From Kineosporia rhizophila (GTDB lineage Bacteria > Actinomycetota > Actinomycetes > Actinomycetales > Kineosporiaceae), in the NCBI RefSeq assembly GCF_021277265.1, contig NZ_JAJSOH010000030.1, positions 1 to 64,000 on the forward strand: 64,000 bases of DNA, read 5' to 3'. The notes below the pieces were generated by a model, which worked only from the letters and a program-made list of their open reading frames with translations, ran no database searches and was not told where the DNA came from. Positions 8,766 to 17,030 of this stretch are shown in pieces (within the stretch, counting starts at the first letter, position 1; each line of letters starts with the position of its first letter). Made by a program: the position numbers and the translations under genes.

Positions 8766-10615
8766 CCGGCGTCGACACCGGCCGGGGCCCCGGGCCCGCC
8801 CAGAGCACCGCCCCTGGCACCGGCACGGACCCTGGTCGTGGCACCGGCTCGGACGCTGGCCCTGTCACTGGCCCTGGCCCTATCACTGGCCCTGGCATCA
8901 ACCCTGGCCCTATCACTGGCCCTGACACCAGCCCCGGCCCTATCACCGGCGCTGGCCCTGGCCCTGGCCCTGGCCCTGGCCCTGGCCCTGGCGCCAGCCC
9001 TAGCACTGGCCCTGGCACCGGTCCCGGTCCCGGTCGCGGCACGGACTCTGATCCTGGCACCGGTTCGAGCCCCACCACCGGCAACCGCACTGCCCCGGCG
9101 ACCCCCACCCTGGCCGACGCGACCGCAGCCACCCTCTCCCCCACCCCGGCCGCCGCGGCCAAGCTGGCCAGGACCGGCAAGCTCTACGTGCGCGAGCGCA
9201 TCGCCCTCCTGGCCGACCCGGACACCTTCGTCGAGGACGGCCAGCTCGCCAATGCCCTGGCCGCAAGCCTTCCCGCCGACGGGGTGGTCACCGGCGTCTG
9301 CCTGGTGGAGGGCCGCCCCGCCCTGGTGGTCGCCAACGACAGCGGGGTGAAAGCCGGCTCGTGGGGCGCCCGCACGGTGGAGAAGATCATCCGCATCACC
9401 GAACGCGCCCTGATTGAGGAGCTGCCGATCTTCTGGCTGATCGACTCGGCCGGGGCCCGGATCACCGACCAGGTGGCGCTGTTCCCGGGCCGCCGCGGGG
9501 CCGGCAAGATCTTCCACAACCAGGTGAAGCTGTCCGGCAAGGTCCCGCAGATCTGCTGCCTGTTCGGGCCCTCCGCGGCCGGGGGCGCCTACATCCCGGC
9601 GTTCTGCGACATCGTGATCATGGTCGACGGCAACGCCAGCATGTACCTCGGCTCCCCCCGGATGGCCGAGGTGACGGTGGGCGAGAAGGTCACACTGGAG
9701 GAGATGGGCGGGGCCCGCGTGCACACCGAGATCTCCGGCTGCGGCGACCTTCTGGCCACCGACGACGCCGACGCGATCGAGCAGGCCCGCTGGTTCTTCA
9801 GTTTCCTGCCCACCTGCTGGCGCGAACCGGCACCCGAGAGCGATCCGGTGCCCCCGGCGTCCGTGATCGACGAGACCACCGTGCCGGCCGCCGAGCAGGT
9901 GCCCTTCGACATCCACCGGCTGATCGACGGGATCCTCGACGCTGAAACGTTCTTCGAGATCAAACCGGCCTTCGCCGGGGAGCTGGTCACCGGGCTGGGC
10001 CGGATCGAGGGTATGCCGGTGGGGGTGGTGGCCAGCAACTCGGCGGTGCGCGGGGGCGTGCTGTTCATCGACTCGGCCGACAAGGCGGCCCGTTTCGTGG
10101 AGCTGTGCGACGCGTACAATATCTCGCTGCTGTACCTGGCCGACGTGCCCGGCTTCATGATCGGCAAGGAGGTGGAGCGGCAGGGCATCATCCGGCACGG
10201 GGCCAAGATGATCACCGCCGTCTCCGAGGCCACCGTGCCGCAGATCTCGGTGATCGTGCGCAAGGCCTACGGCGCCGGCCTGTACGCGATGAACGGCCCG
10301 GGTTTCGAGCCGGACGCCTGCCTGGCCCTGCCCACCGCCCGGATCGCGGTGATGGGCCCGGATCCGGCGGTGCGGGCGGTCTATGCCAACCGGATCGACG
10401 AGATCGCCGACGCGGACGAGCGGGCCGCGTTCGTGGCCGAGCGCAAGGCGGAGTACGAGCAGGACGTGAACCTGCTGCACCTGGCCTCGGAGCTCGTCAT
10501 CGACGCGGTGGTCGAGCCGGGGGCGCTGCGCTCGGAATTAGCCCGCCGGTTCGGCCTGCTCGCCGGAAAGGTGCGCCGGCGGACGGAGAAGCACCACGGT
10601 GTGAGGCCGGTGTGA
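8762..10615 (+). CDS. Acyl-CoA carboxylase, carboxyltransferase (beta) subunit with Gly-Pro repeat N-terminus
   Basis: Carboxyltransferase that moves CO2 from biotin to an acyl-CoA. The locus suggests 3-methylcrotonyl-CoA or a similar substrate. The core starts near residue 118 (TAATLSPTPAAAAKLARTGK) and has RERIALLADPDTFVEDG, WLIDSAGARITDQVALFPGR, LFGPSAAGGAYIPAFCD and, in the second domain, LADVPGFMIGKEVERQGIIR and KAYGAGLYAMNGP. The protein is 617 residues against about 510-530 for relatives. The excess is an N-terminal tract of Gly-Pro-rich repeats (about residues 30-95) that no homologue I know of has. ATG at 8762 overlaps the dehydrogenase stop. No biotin carboxylase/BCCP alpha subunit lies nearby. 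Confidence 0.9.
   Translation: MTGVDTGRGPGPAQSTAPGTGTDPGRGTGSDAGPVTGPGPITGPGINPGPITGPDTSPGPITGAGPGPGPGPGPGPGASPSTGPGTGPGPGRGTDSDPGTGSSPTTGNRTAPATPTLADATAATLSPTPAAAAKLARTGKLYVRERIALLADPDTFVEDGQLANALAASLPADGVVTGVCLVEGRPALVVANDSGVKAGSWGARTVEKIIRITERALIEELPIFWLIDSAGARITDQVALFPGRRGAGKIFHNQVKLSGKVPQICCLFGPSAAGGAYIPAFCDIVIMVDGNASMYLGSPRMAEVTVGEKVTLEEMGGARVHTEISGCGDLLATDDADAIEQARWFFSFLPTCWREPAPESDPVPPASVIDETTVPAAEQVPFDIHRLIDGILDAETFFEIKPAFAGELVTGLGRIEGMPVGVVASNSAVRGGVLFIDSADKAARFVELCDAYNISLLYLADVPGFMIGKEVERQGIIRHGAKMITAVSEATVPQISVIVRKAYGAGLYAMNGPGFEPDACLALPTARIAVMGPDPAVRAVYANRIDEIADADERAAFVAERKAEYEQDVNLLHLASELVIDAVVEPGALRSELARRFGLLAGKVRRRTEKHHGVRPV
8858..9040 (+). repeat. Hexanucleotide-based tandem repeat coding Gly-Pro-Ile-Thr / Gly-Pro units
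   Basis: The DNA is built from GGCCCT and CCTATCACTGGC-type blocks. The central part (about 8955-8992) is a nearly pure run of GGCCCT, giving (GP)n. Upstream blocks give GPITGP units. All unit lengths are multiples of three, so copy-number change would lengthen or shorten the protein without a frameshift. The low complexity also keeps several other reading frames open here. Confidence 0.85.
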
Positions 10616-10761
10616 GCGGCCTGGAGGTGCACGGCCCGGCCACCGAGGCCGAGATCGCCGCCGTGGTCGTGGCCCTGAGGGCCCGGCCGGAAGAACCCGC
10701 CCCACTTCGCGACTGGCGCCGCGCGCGCCGGCAGGCCCTGAGGATGCAGCGTGGCACGTGA
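10612..10761 (+). CDS. Acyl-CoA carboxylase epsilon subunit
   Basis: Forty-nine residues: MSGLEVHGPATEAEIAAVVV, then ALRARP, EEPAP, LRDWRRARRQALRM. It matches the small actinobacterial ACC-epsilon pattern (a PATEEEIAAV-type start and a Trp/Arg-rich tail). Such subunits bridge alpha and beta carboxylase subunits in streptomycetes and mycobacteria. GTG at 10612 overlaps the beta-subunit stop (GTGA). Its stop lies 11 bp inside the next gene. It is small enough to be missed by automatic annotation. Confidence 0.8.
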   Translation: MSGLEVHGPATEAEIAAVVVALRARPEEPAPLRDWRRARRQALRMQRGT

Positions 10762-11230
10762 GATCCAGCAGCGCGGACTGTACTTCGAGGAGTTCGAGGT
10801 GGGGGCCCGCTACCTGCACCGCCCCGGGCGCACCGTCACCGAGGCCGACAACGTCCTGTTCACCACCCTGACCATGAACACCCAGTCGCTGCACCTGGAC
10901 GCGGCCTTCGCGGCCGGTCAGGAGCCCTACCACCAGCGCCTGGTCAACTCGATGTTCACGCTCAGCACCCTGGTCGGGCTGTCGGTGGCCCAGCTCACCG
11001 AGGGCACCCTGGTGGCCAACCTGGGCTTCAGCGAGATCAGTTTCCCCCGGCCGGTCTTCGTCGGCAACACGCTCTACGGCTCCACCGTGGTGCACCACAA
11101 ACGCGAGTCCGTGTCCCGGCCGGGCGAGGGCATCGTCACCCTGGAGCACGTCGGACGCAACCAGGACGACGAGGTGGTCGCCCGGGCCACCCGGGCCGCG
11201 CTGGTCAGACTGGGCGGGGGGCAGTCATGA
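10751..11230 (+). CDS. MaoC-family hydratase (single hot-dog), itaconyl-CoA/enoyl-CoA hydratase-like
   Basis: 159 residues. Begins MAREIQQRGLYFEEFEVGAR; YLHRPGRTVTEADNVLFTTL is the MaoC hydratase entry, with NTQSLHLDAAFAA supplying the Asp/His substrate site. SEISFPRPVFVGNTLYGSTV closes the hot-dog fold. It sits between carboxylase epsilon and the CitE-like lyase, the place of Rv2499c in M. tuberculosis, which belongs to the itaconate/leucine pathway. By that analogy it would hydrate itaconyl-CoA or a methylglutaconyl-type CoA ester. Start GTG 10751 overlaps the epsilon gene and its stop overlaps the lyase start (ATGA). Confidence 0.87.
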   Translation: MAREIQQRGLYFEEFEVGARYLHRPGRTVTEADNVLFTTLTMNTQSLHLDAAFAAGQEPYHQRLVNSMFTLSTLVGLSVAQLTEGTLVANLGFSEISFPRPVFVGNTLYGSTVVHHKRESVSRPGEGIVTLEHVGRNQDDEVVARATRAALVRLGGGQS

Positions 11231-12021
11231 GCTTCGGCCCGGCCTGGCTCTTCTGCCCCGCCGACCGCCCTGATCGCTACGCCAAGGCGGCCGCCGCGGC
11301 CGACGTGGTCATCCTCGACCTGGAGGACGCCCTCGCCCCCGAGGCCCGCCCGGCCGCCCGAAGGGCACTGATCGAGCACCCCCTCCCCCCGGCCACCACC
11401 GTGATCCGGCTCAACCCCAGCGGCACCCCCGACCACCACGCCGACCTGGAAGCATTGCGGCAGACCGCCTACACCACCGTCATGCTGGCCAAGACCGAGT
11501 CCGCGCAACAGATCTCGGACCTGGCCCCGCTGCAGGTGATCGCCCTGGTCGAGACCCCGCGCGGGGTGCTCGAGGTGGCCGGCATCGCGGCCGCCGCCAA
11601 CACGGCCGGGCTGATGTGGGGCGCCGAAGACCTGATCGCCGGACTGGGCGGCACCTCCAGCCGCCGGCCCGACGGGCGCTACCGCGACGTGGCCCTGGCC
11701 GCGCGCTCGGCCGTGCTGCTGGCCGCGGGGGCCCACGGGCGGTTCCGGCTCGACGCGGTCCACCTCGACATCAAAGACCAGGCAGGGCTGCGCTCGGAGG
11801 TGGACGATGCGGCGGCCAGCGGCTTCGACGCCACCGCCTGCATCCACCCCAGCCAGGTGCCGGTCGTACGCGAGGGCTACCGCCCCCCGGCGGCCGAACT
11901 CGACTGGGCCCGGCGAGTCCTGGCGGCCGGCAACCAGGGGGTCTTCACCTTCGAGGGCCGCATGATCGACGCCCCGGTGCTGCGCCACGCCGAGGCCCTG
12001 GTCCGGCGGGCCCGCACGTGA
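11227..12021 (+). CDS. HpcH/HpaI-family (CitE-like) beta-hydroxyacyl-CoA lyase
   Basis: 264 residues of the citrate-lyase-beta/malyl-CoA lyase TIM-barrel family. It has ADVVILDLEDALAPEARPAA (metal/CoA site), TVIRLNPSG, IALVETPRGVLEVAGIAA (metal-binding Glu), LMWGAEDLIAGLGG, and HPSQVPVVREGY, which contributes to the CoA pocket. In M. tuberculosis the homologue in this gene context (Rv2498c) is a bifunctional lyase acting in leucine catabolism and itaconate dissimilation. The same role is inferred here from context, not proven by residues. ATGA overlap with the MaoC gene upstream and GTGA overlap downstream. Confidence 0.88.
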   Translation: MSFGPAWLFCPADRPDRYAKAAAAADVVILDLEDALAPEARPAARRALIEHPLPPATTVIRLNPSGTPDHHADLEALRQTAYTTVMLAKTESAQQISDLAPLQVIALVETPRGVLEVAGIAAAANTAGLMWGAEDLIAGLGGTSSRRPDGRYRDVALAARSAVLLAAGAHGRFRLDAVHLDIKDQAGLRSEVDDAAASGFDATACIHPSQVPVVREGYRPPAAELDWARRVLAAGNQGVFTFEGRMIDAPVLRHAEALVRRART

Positions 12022-12962
12022 GCGAGGTGCGCGGGCCCTACTTCGACGAACTGCACGTAGGTCAGGTCTTCGACCAGGCCCCCGCCATCACCCTGACCAG
12101 CGGCCGGGCCGCCGCCCACCAGGCCGTGCTGGGCAACCGGCTGCGCCTGACCCTCGACGACACGCTCGCCCAGGAGGTCACCGGTGCCCCCGGCCTGGCC
12201 TCCCCGGCACTGGTCTGGGACACCGCGATCGGCCAGTCCACCGTGGTCACCCAGCACGTCAAGGCCAACCTCTTCTACCGGGGCCTGAGCTTCCACCGCC
12301 ATCCCCGCCTGGGCGACACCCTGCGCACCGTCACCACCGTCGACGCCCTGCGCGAGAACACCCCCAAGCCCGGCCGCGCCCCCACCGGCGTGGCCGCCCT
12401 GCACATCGTCACCACCGACCAGCACGAGCGGGTGGTGCTCGACTTCTGGCGCTGCGCCATGCTGCCCTCGCGCTCCGCCGGCACCGGGCACCGTGACGAC
12501 CTCGACGCGGTCGGCGTGGAAAGGCCGCTCCGGGTGCCCGACTGGGACCTGCCCACCTACCACCGCCGAGTGCCGGGCCCTCACCACGGCGACCTCGAGG
12601 TCGGCCAGACCTGGTCGGTCTCCGGCGGCGACGTGGTCTCGTCCGCCCCCGAACTGGCCCGGCTGACCGGCAATGTCGCCGCCGTGCACCACGACGCGGC
12701 CGCCGCCGGAGGCCAGCGGCTGGTCTACGGCGGGCACACCATCGGCCTGGCCTTCCACCAGGTCTGCCGGGCCCTGCCGGCGATCGTCACGGTGGCCGGC
12801 TGGACCGGCTGCGACCATCTGGCCCCGGTGCACGAGAACGACACCCTGACCTCCCGGATCGAGGTCCTCGACCGGCAACCGCACCTGGTCAGGCTGCGCA
12901 GCGTCGTACGCAACGCCACCACGGACGTCCTCAGTTGGACCTTCACCGCCGTCATGGCCTGA
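12018..12962 (+). CDS. MaoC-family double hot-dog protein, mesaconyl-CoA hydratase-like
   Basis: 314 residues with two hot-dog halves. The first (about 1-160) carries GPYFDELHVGQVFDQAPAIT and VKANLFYRGLSFHRHPRLGD. The second (about 185-314) carries LEVGQTWSVSGGDVVSSAPE, NVAAVHHDAAAAGGQRLVYGGH and VAGWTGCDHLAPVHENDTL. The tandem layout and length resemble FAS1-like dehydratase/mesaconyl-CoA hydratase proteins. It ends the operon and could handle a C5 unsaturated CoA ester produced by the neighbouring enzymes. Its last 11 bp overlap the 3' end of the convergent AraC gene. Confidence 0.82.
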   Translation: MSEVRGPYFDELHVGQVFDQAPAITLTSGRAAAHQAVLGNRLRLTLDDTLAQEVTGAPGLASPALVWDTAIGQSTVVTQHVKANLFYRGLSFHRHPRLGDTLRTVTTVDALRENTPKPGRAPTGVAALHIVTTDQHERVVLDFWRCAMLPSRSAGTGHRDDLDAVGVERPLRVPDWDLPTYHRRVPGPHHGDLEVGQTWSVSGGDVVSSAPELARLTGNVAAVHHDAAAAGGQRLVYGGHTIGLAFHQVCRALPAIVTVAGWTGCDHLAPVHENDTLTSRIEVLDRQPHLVRLRSVVRNATTDVLSWTFTAVMA

Positions 12963-13839
12963 GCGACTGCGCGAACCGCGAACGGTACTGCGAGGCCGAG
13001 AAGCCGTAGTGCGCGCGGAACCGGCGGGCGAACTGGTTCTGGTCCGGCCAGCCCACCGAGCGGGCGATCGCGGTGATCGGCTCGCGGGTGCGCACCAGCA
13101 GCGTGGCCGCGCTCTCCAGGCGGTGCTGCGAGAGGTAGGCCATCGGCGGCAGCCCGGTGGTGGCCTTGAACAGCCGCACCAGGTGCGCCGGGGCCACGTG
13201 CAGCTCACCGGCCAGCTCGGTCAGCGTCCAGTGGTGCGCCGGGTCGCCCTCCAGCAGGCTCAGGGCCCGGGCCACCGCCGGATGCGCCACCCGGCCCGGC
13301 TCCGGGTGCTCCACGGCCCGGGCCAGGATGCCCAGCACCAGGATCAGCCGCCCGATGATCTCCGCGCGGTGCCGGCCCGAGGGGCGGTCGCGCAGCCGGC
13401 TCAGGGCGTCGAGGTGGGGCAGGCACTGGGCCAGGTCCTCCTCGCCCAGCCGGGTGCTCATGATGCCCCGCCGGTCCTCCGCGTAGGGCCCGGTCCACAG
13501 CAGGTACCCCAGCAGCGGGTCGTCCCGGCTCCAGGCCAGCTCCTGGCGCAGCAGGTCGACGGAGAAGCAGCAGTTGTAGAGCACCAGGTCCGAGCAGTCC
13601 GCGTAGCCGTGCCAGGCTCCCGGCCGCAGCAGCACCACGTCACCCACCTGCAGGCTGCGCGGCCCGGCGGGCGAACGGTGCACGCCCGCTCCGGCCAGGG
13701 TGATCGCGATCTCCACGAAACTGTGGGTGTGATCGGGGTGCCGGCGCTCGTGCAGGTAGTGCCCGGCCCACACCGGGGACCCGTCGGTGATGAACAACGT
13801 CCCGTCGACCTCGTCCACCGGAGGTTCGGCCAGCCGCAC
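12952..13839 (-). CDS. AraC-family transcriptional regulator
   Basis: About 295 residues. The N-terminal cupin-like sensor has SPVWAGHYLHERRHPDHTHS, FVEIAITLAGAGVHRS and LQVGDVVLLRPGAWHGY. The C-terminal double HTH has HHWTLTELAGELHVAPAHLV, RLFKATTGLPPMAYLSQHRL and ITAIARSVGWPDQNQFARRF followed by RAHYGFSASQYR. The GTG start at 13839 is preceded by AGAGGGGGA; an in-frame TTG at 13908 is less likely. It is divergent from the GH3 glycosidase gene with a 219-bp gap, so it probably regulates that gene in response to a sugar. Confidence 0.9.
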   Translation of the reverse strand: MRLAEPPVDEVDGTLFITDGSPVWAGHYLHERRHPDHTHSFVEIAITLAGAGVHRSPAGPRSLQVGDVVLLRPGAWHGYADCSDLVLYNCCFSVDLLRQELAWSRDDPLLGYLLWTGPYAEDRRGIMSTRLGEEDLAQCLPHLDALSRLRDRPSGRHRAEIIGRLILVLGILARAVEHPEPGRVAHPAVARALSLLEGDPAHHWTLTELAGELHVAPAHLVRLFKATTGLPPMAYLSQHRLESAATLLVRTREPITAIARSVGWPDQNQFARRFRAHYGFSASQYRSRFAQSLRP

Positions 13840-14058
13840 GCGCGAGTCCCCCTCTGCCCTGAGTGAAACGTTCAAGACGCTAGGTAGCCGGGCCCGGCAA
13901 GTCAACAATTCCCCGGGTCCCAGCGCGCCGAACGGCAGACCTCCGACCGGCAGATCAATTTCCGCCTAGTTCCGGCGCCTTCCGTCCTATCGGCCGGCCG
14001 CCGCGGAATTGAACGATCTACCCGGCCCGGTCGACGGGCCGGACAGGAGAGGATCTCC

Positions 14059-16224
14059 ATGCGTACCTTCCCCCCACGGCTGGTGCCGGTGCTCGCGGCT
14101 CTGGTGGCCGCCCCCGTTCTGGCCGTCACCACACCCGCCCAGGCTGCTCCGACGAAAAGCGCTGCCGAAGAATGTGCCTGGATGGACACGGGCAAGTCGG
14201 CGGACGAACGGGCCCGGCTGCTGCTGAAGGCCAGCACCCTCGAGCAGACCCTGCGCTGGCTCGACGAACAGGCCGCCAACAACCCGGCGCAGACCACGTT
14301 CAACGGCGCCACCTACCCGGTCCAGGTGCCCTGCACCCCGACCGTGGTCTACTCCGACGGCCCCGACTCCGTGCGTAACCCCGGCGGAGTCACGGCCTTT
14401 CCCACTCCACTGGCCCAGGCCGCCACCTGGAACCCGCGACTGGCCCAGCAGAAGGGCCGGGCCCAGGCCCAGGAGGCCTACGGCAAGCGCCGCAACGTGC
14501 TGCTGGCCCCCGGCCTGGCCAGCGGCCGTACCCCGCTGTCCGGTCGCACCCCCGAATACCTCGGTGAAGACTCGCTGCTCACCGGCACTCTCGCCGCCGC
14601 CGGGGTGAAAGGCATTCAGCAGGACGGCAAGGTCGGCGCCACCCTGAAGCACTACGTGGCCAACGAGCAGGAACTCGACCGCCAGACCAGTTCCTCGAAC
14701 ATCGACGAACGCACCTTCCGGCAGGTCTACCAGCTGCCCTTCGAGGTCGCGCTGAAGGCCGGCCCGGCCTCCGTGATGTGTTCGTACAACCAGGTCAACG
14801 GCGTGTATGCGTGCGAGAACGAGATCCTCGACGACCTGAAGAAGGAGACCGGCTGGAAGGGGTACGTGATGTCCGACTTCGGCTCCGTGCACTCCACCGG
14901 CCCGTCCCTGAACGCCGGGCTGGACCAGGAACTGAACCGGCCGATCTGGTACACCCCCGACCGGATCAAGGCTGCCCTGGCCGACGGCAGCACCACCCGC
15001 AAGGAGATCGACGAGGCCGCTTTCCGGGTGGTGCGCAGCTACATCCGGGCCGGGCTGTTCGACAACCCGTTGCCGGCCGAGGCGGCCGCGAACGTCTCCA
15101 CCCCGGCCAACAAGGCGATCGCCCGTGAGGTGGTCGAACAGGGGTCGGTGCTGCTGAAGAACGACCGCAAGGCCCTGCCTCTCAAGGGCCGGAAGCAGAC
15201 CATCGCGGTGATCGGCCCGACGGCCTCGAACGAGCCCAACGCCAACGGCATCAGCGCCAAGAGCACCTGTTCCATGCTCTTCCGCACCACCCCGGCGGTC
15301 ACCTGCACCCCGATCTCCCCCCTGGACGGCATCACCGCCAGGGCGCAGAAGAACGGCAGCACCGTCACCTACTCCAACGGTGACGACGTCGCCGAGGCGA
15401 CCCGACTGGCCAAGGAGGCGGACGTCGTCCTCGTTTTCGGCTGGCTCGGGATGGGCGAGTTCGCCGACATCCCGAACCTCTCGCTGCAGCAGAACGGTGA
15501 TGCCCTGATCAGTGCGGTCGCCGCGGCGAACCCGAACACCGTCGCGGTGCTGGAGACCGGCAGCGCGGTCACGATGCCCTGGCTCAAGCAGGTCAGGGCC
15601 GTGGTGCAGGCCTGGTACCCGGGCGAGCAGCAGGGCAACGCCCTGGCCGCGCTGCTGTGGGGCGACGTGAACTTCACCGGCAAGCTGCCGATGACGTTCC
15701 CGAAGTCCGAGACCGACCTGCCCACCCGCACGCCGGAGCAGTACCCGGGCGTGGTCCGCGACGGCATCCGTCAGGTCGAGTACAGCGAGGGCCTGGCCGT
15801 GGGCTACAAGTGGTACGACAGCAAGAACATCGACCCGATCTTCGAGTTCGGGCACGGTCTTTCGTACACCACGTTCACGTACTCGGACCTGAGGACGTCC
15901 GTGAGGGGCGACTCGGTCAAGGTCACCTTCCGGGTCCGCAACTCGGGCGAGCGGGCCGGGACCGAGACCCCGCAGGTCTACCTCACCCTGCCCGCCGCGG
16001 CCGGGGAACCGGGCAAGCGCCTGGTCGCCTTCGACCAGGTCTCCCTGAAACCGGGAGCCGCCCAGACGGTCTCGGTGACGATTCACGAGAAGTCCGCCGA
16101 TCGTCCGTTGTCGGTCTGGGACAGCAAGAAGGACCAATGGCGGACGCCCTCGGGCACCTACCGGGTACAGGTCGGCGACTCGTCGCGGTCCCTTCCGCTC
16201 AGTGACCGGATCAACCTGCGCTGA
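14059..16224 (+). CDS. Secreted glycoside hydrolase family 3 enzyme
   Basis: 721 residues. A Sec signal peptide (MRTFPPRLVPVLAALVAAPV, cleavage around TPAQA-AP, residues 30-33) points to export. The GH3 TIM barrel holds NVLLAPGLASGRTPLSGRTP, GVKGIQQDGKVGATLKHYVA and the nucleophile aspartate in YVMSDFGSVHST (Asp273). The GH3 C-terminal domain (KNDRKALPLKG) and a fibronectin-III-like domain (TPQVYLTLPAAAGEPGKRLV) follow. The set suits a beta-glucosidase or beta-xylosidase; the substrate is not decidable. An AGGAGAGGA ribosome-binding site precedes the ATG. Divergent AraC regulator; followed by a strong terminator. Confidence 0.92.
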   Translation: MRTFPPRLVPVLAALVAAPVLAVTTPAQAAPTKSAAEECAWMDTGKSADERARLLLKASTLEQTLRWLDEQAANNPAQTTFNGATYPVQVPCTPTVVYSDGPDSVRNPGGVTAFPTPLAQAATWNPRLAQQKGRAQAQEAYGKRRNVLLAPGLASGRTPLSGRTPEYLGEDSLLTGTLAAAGVKGIQQDGKVGATLKHYVANEQELDRQTSSSNIDERTFRQVYQLPFEVALKAGPASVMCSYNQVNGVYACENEILDDLKKETGWKGYVMSDFGSVHSTGPSLNAGLDQELNRPIWYTPDRIKAALADGSTTRKEIDEAAFRVVRSYIRAGLFDNPLPAEAAANVSTPANKAIAREVVEQGSVLLKNDRKALPLKGRKQTIAVIGPTASNEPNANGISAKSTCSMLFRTTPAVTCTPISPLDGITARAQKNGSTVTYSNGDDVAEATRLAKEADVVLVFGWLGMGEFADIPNLSLQQNGDALISAVAAANPNTVAVLETGSAVTMPWLKQVRAVVQAWYPGEQQGNALAALLWGDVNFTGKLPMTFPKSETDLPTRTPEQYPGVVRDGIRQVEYSEGLAVGYKWYDSKNIDPIFEFGHGLSYTTFTYSDLRTSVRGDSVKVTFRVRNSGERAGTETPQVYLTLPAAAGEPGKRLVAFDQVSLKPGAAQTVSVTIHEKSADRPLSVWDSKKDQWRTPSGTYRVQVGDSSRSLPLSDRINLR

Positions 16225-16233
16225 CACGCATCA

Positions 16234-16272
16234 CGCCAACAGCCCCCGGAGCATCTCCGGGGGCTGTTGGCG
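16234..16272. terminator. Bidirectional intrinsic-type hairpin
   Basis: A perfect 18-bp stem with a CAT loop (16252-16254). The left arm is CGCCAACAGCCCCCGGAG. It lies between the convergent GH3 gene and the ABC permease, so it can stop both. There is no T-run, as is common in actinomycetes. Confidence 0.9.
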
Positions 16273-16281
16273 TCAGAGCGC

Positions 16282-17001
16282 TCAGCGGCGCGGTTCCCAG
16301 CGGAACATCCGGGTGGCCAGGGCCACCGACAGCCCCACCCAGGCCAGGGTCGGCACCATCAGGGCCACCGACTCGCCCAGGCCGATACCGCCGTTCCAGG
16401 CCTGCACCAGCAGTTCGGTGGCGGAACCACCGGGCAGCAGCCGCTTCACGGCGGCCAGCTCCTCCATCCCGCTGATGCCCACCCAGCTGGCCACGCCGAT
16501 CACCCCGAGGCTGACCGGGAGGGTGGTCACCTGGGCGTGCTCGGGCGAGTTGGTCAGCCCGGCGGTGGCCAGGGCCAGGGCGATCAGCATGGCGATCATC
16601 GACAGCACGGTCAGGGCCAGCAGCGGCACGTTGCCGGGGGCACCGGTCACCGCGCCGAGCACCACCAGGATCACGGCCACCTGGATCAGCGACAGCAGCG
16701 CCACCGGGGCCACCAGCCCGGCGATGATGCCGGTGTCGCTCTCAGCGGTGGAGCGCAGCCGCTTCAGGAAGAGGTTCTGCCGGCGCGAGGCCAGCGTGGT
16801 GACGATCGTGGTGTAGAGCCCGAACGCGCCCACGGTGAAGGTGACCAGGGCGGCGATGTAGCCCAGGCTGGCCATCTCGGCCCAGGTCTCGTGCTGGCGG
16901 ATGAACAGCGCGCTCACCGCGGCCGGCATGATCAGGCTGGTCACCAGGACCAGACGGTTGCGGAAGATCTGGATCAGCTCGGCGCGAGCGATCGACAGCA
17001 T
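16282..17001 (-). CDS. ABC-2 type transporter permease
   Basis: 239 residues, mostly hydrophobic with about six predicted membrane segments (for example VLVTSLIMPAAVSALF, AVTGAPGNVPLLALTVLS, VALMVPTLAWVGLSVALA). The basic loop ASRRQNLFLKRLRST is typical of drug/lipid exporters of the DrrB type. It carries no ATPase; the preceding gene supplies it 29 bp upstream in the same operon. The substrate is unknown. The ATG at 17001 follows GAGAGGA. Confidence 0.87.
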   Translation of the reverse strand: MLSIARAELIQIFRNRLVLVTSLIMPAAVSALFIRQHETWAEMASLGYIAALVTFTVGAFGLYTTIVTTLASRRQNLFLKRLRSTAESDTGIIAGLVAPVALLSLIQVAVILVVLGAVTGAPGNVPLLALTVLSMIAMLIALALATAGLTNSPEHAQVTTLPVSLGVIGVASWVGISGMEELAAVKRLLPGGSATELLVQAWNGGIGLGESVALMVPTLAWVGLSVALATRMFRWEPRR

Positions 17002-17030
17002 GGGGGGATCCTCTCGGAGGTGAAGGGGTT

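Noticed and set aside
8734..9180. Minus-strand Gly/Pro-rich ORF over the carboxylase repeat
   Set aside because: It is the reverse reading of the GGCCCT repeat; the low-complexity DNA keeps all frames open and the plus-strand gene has clear homology.
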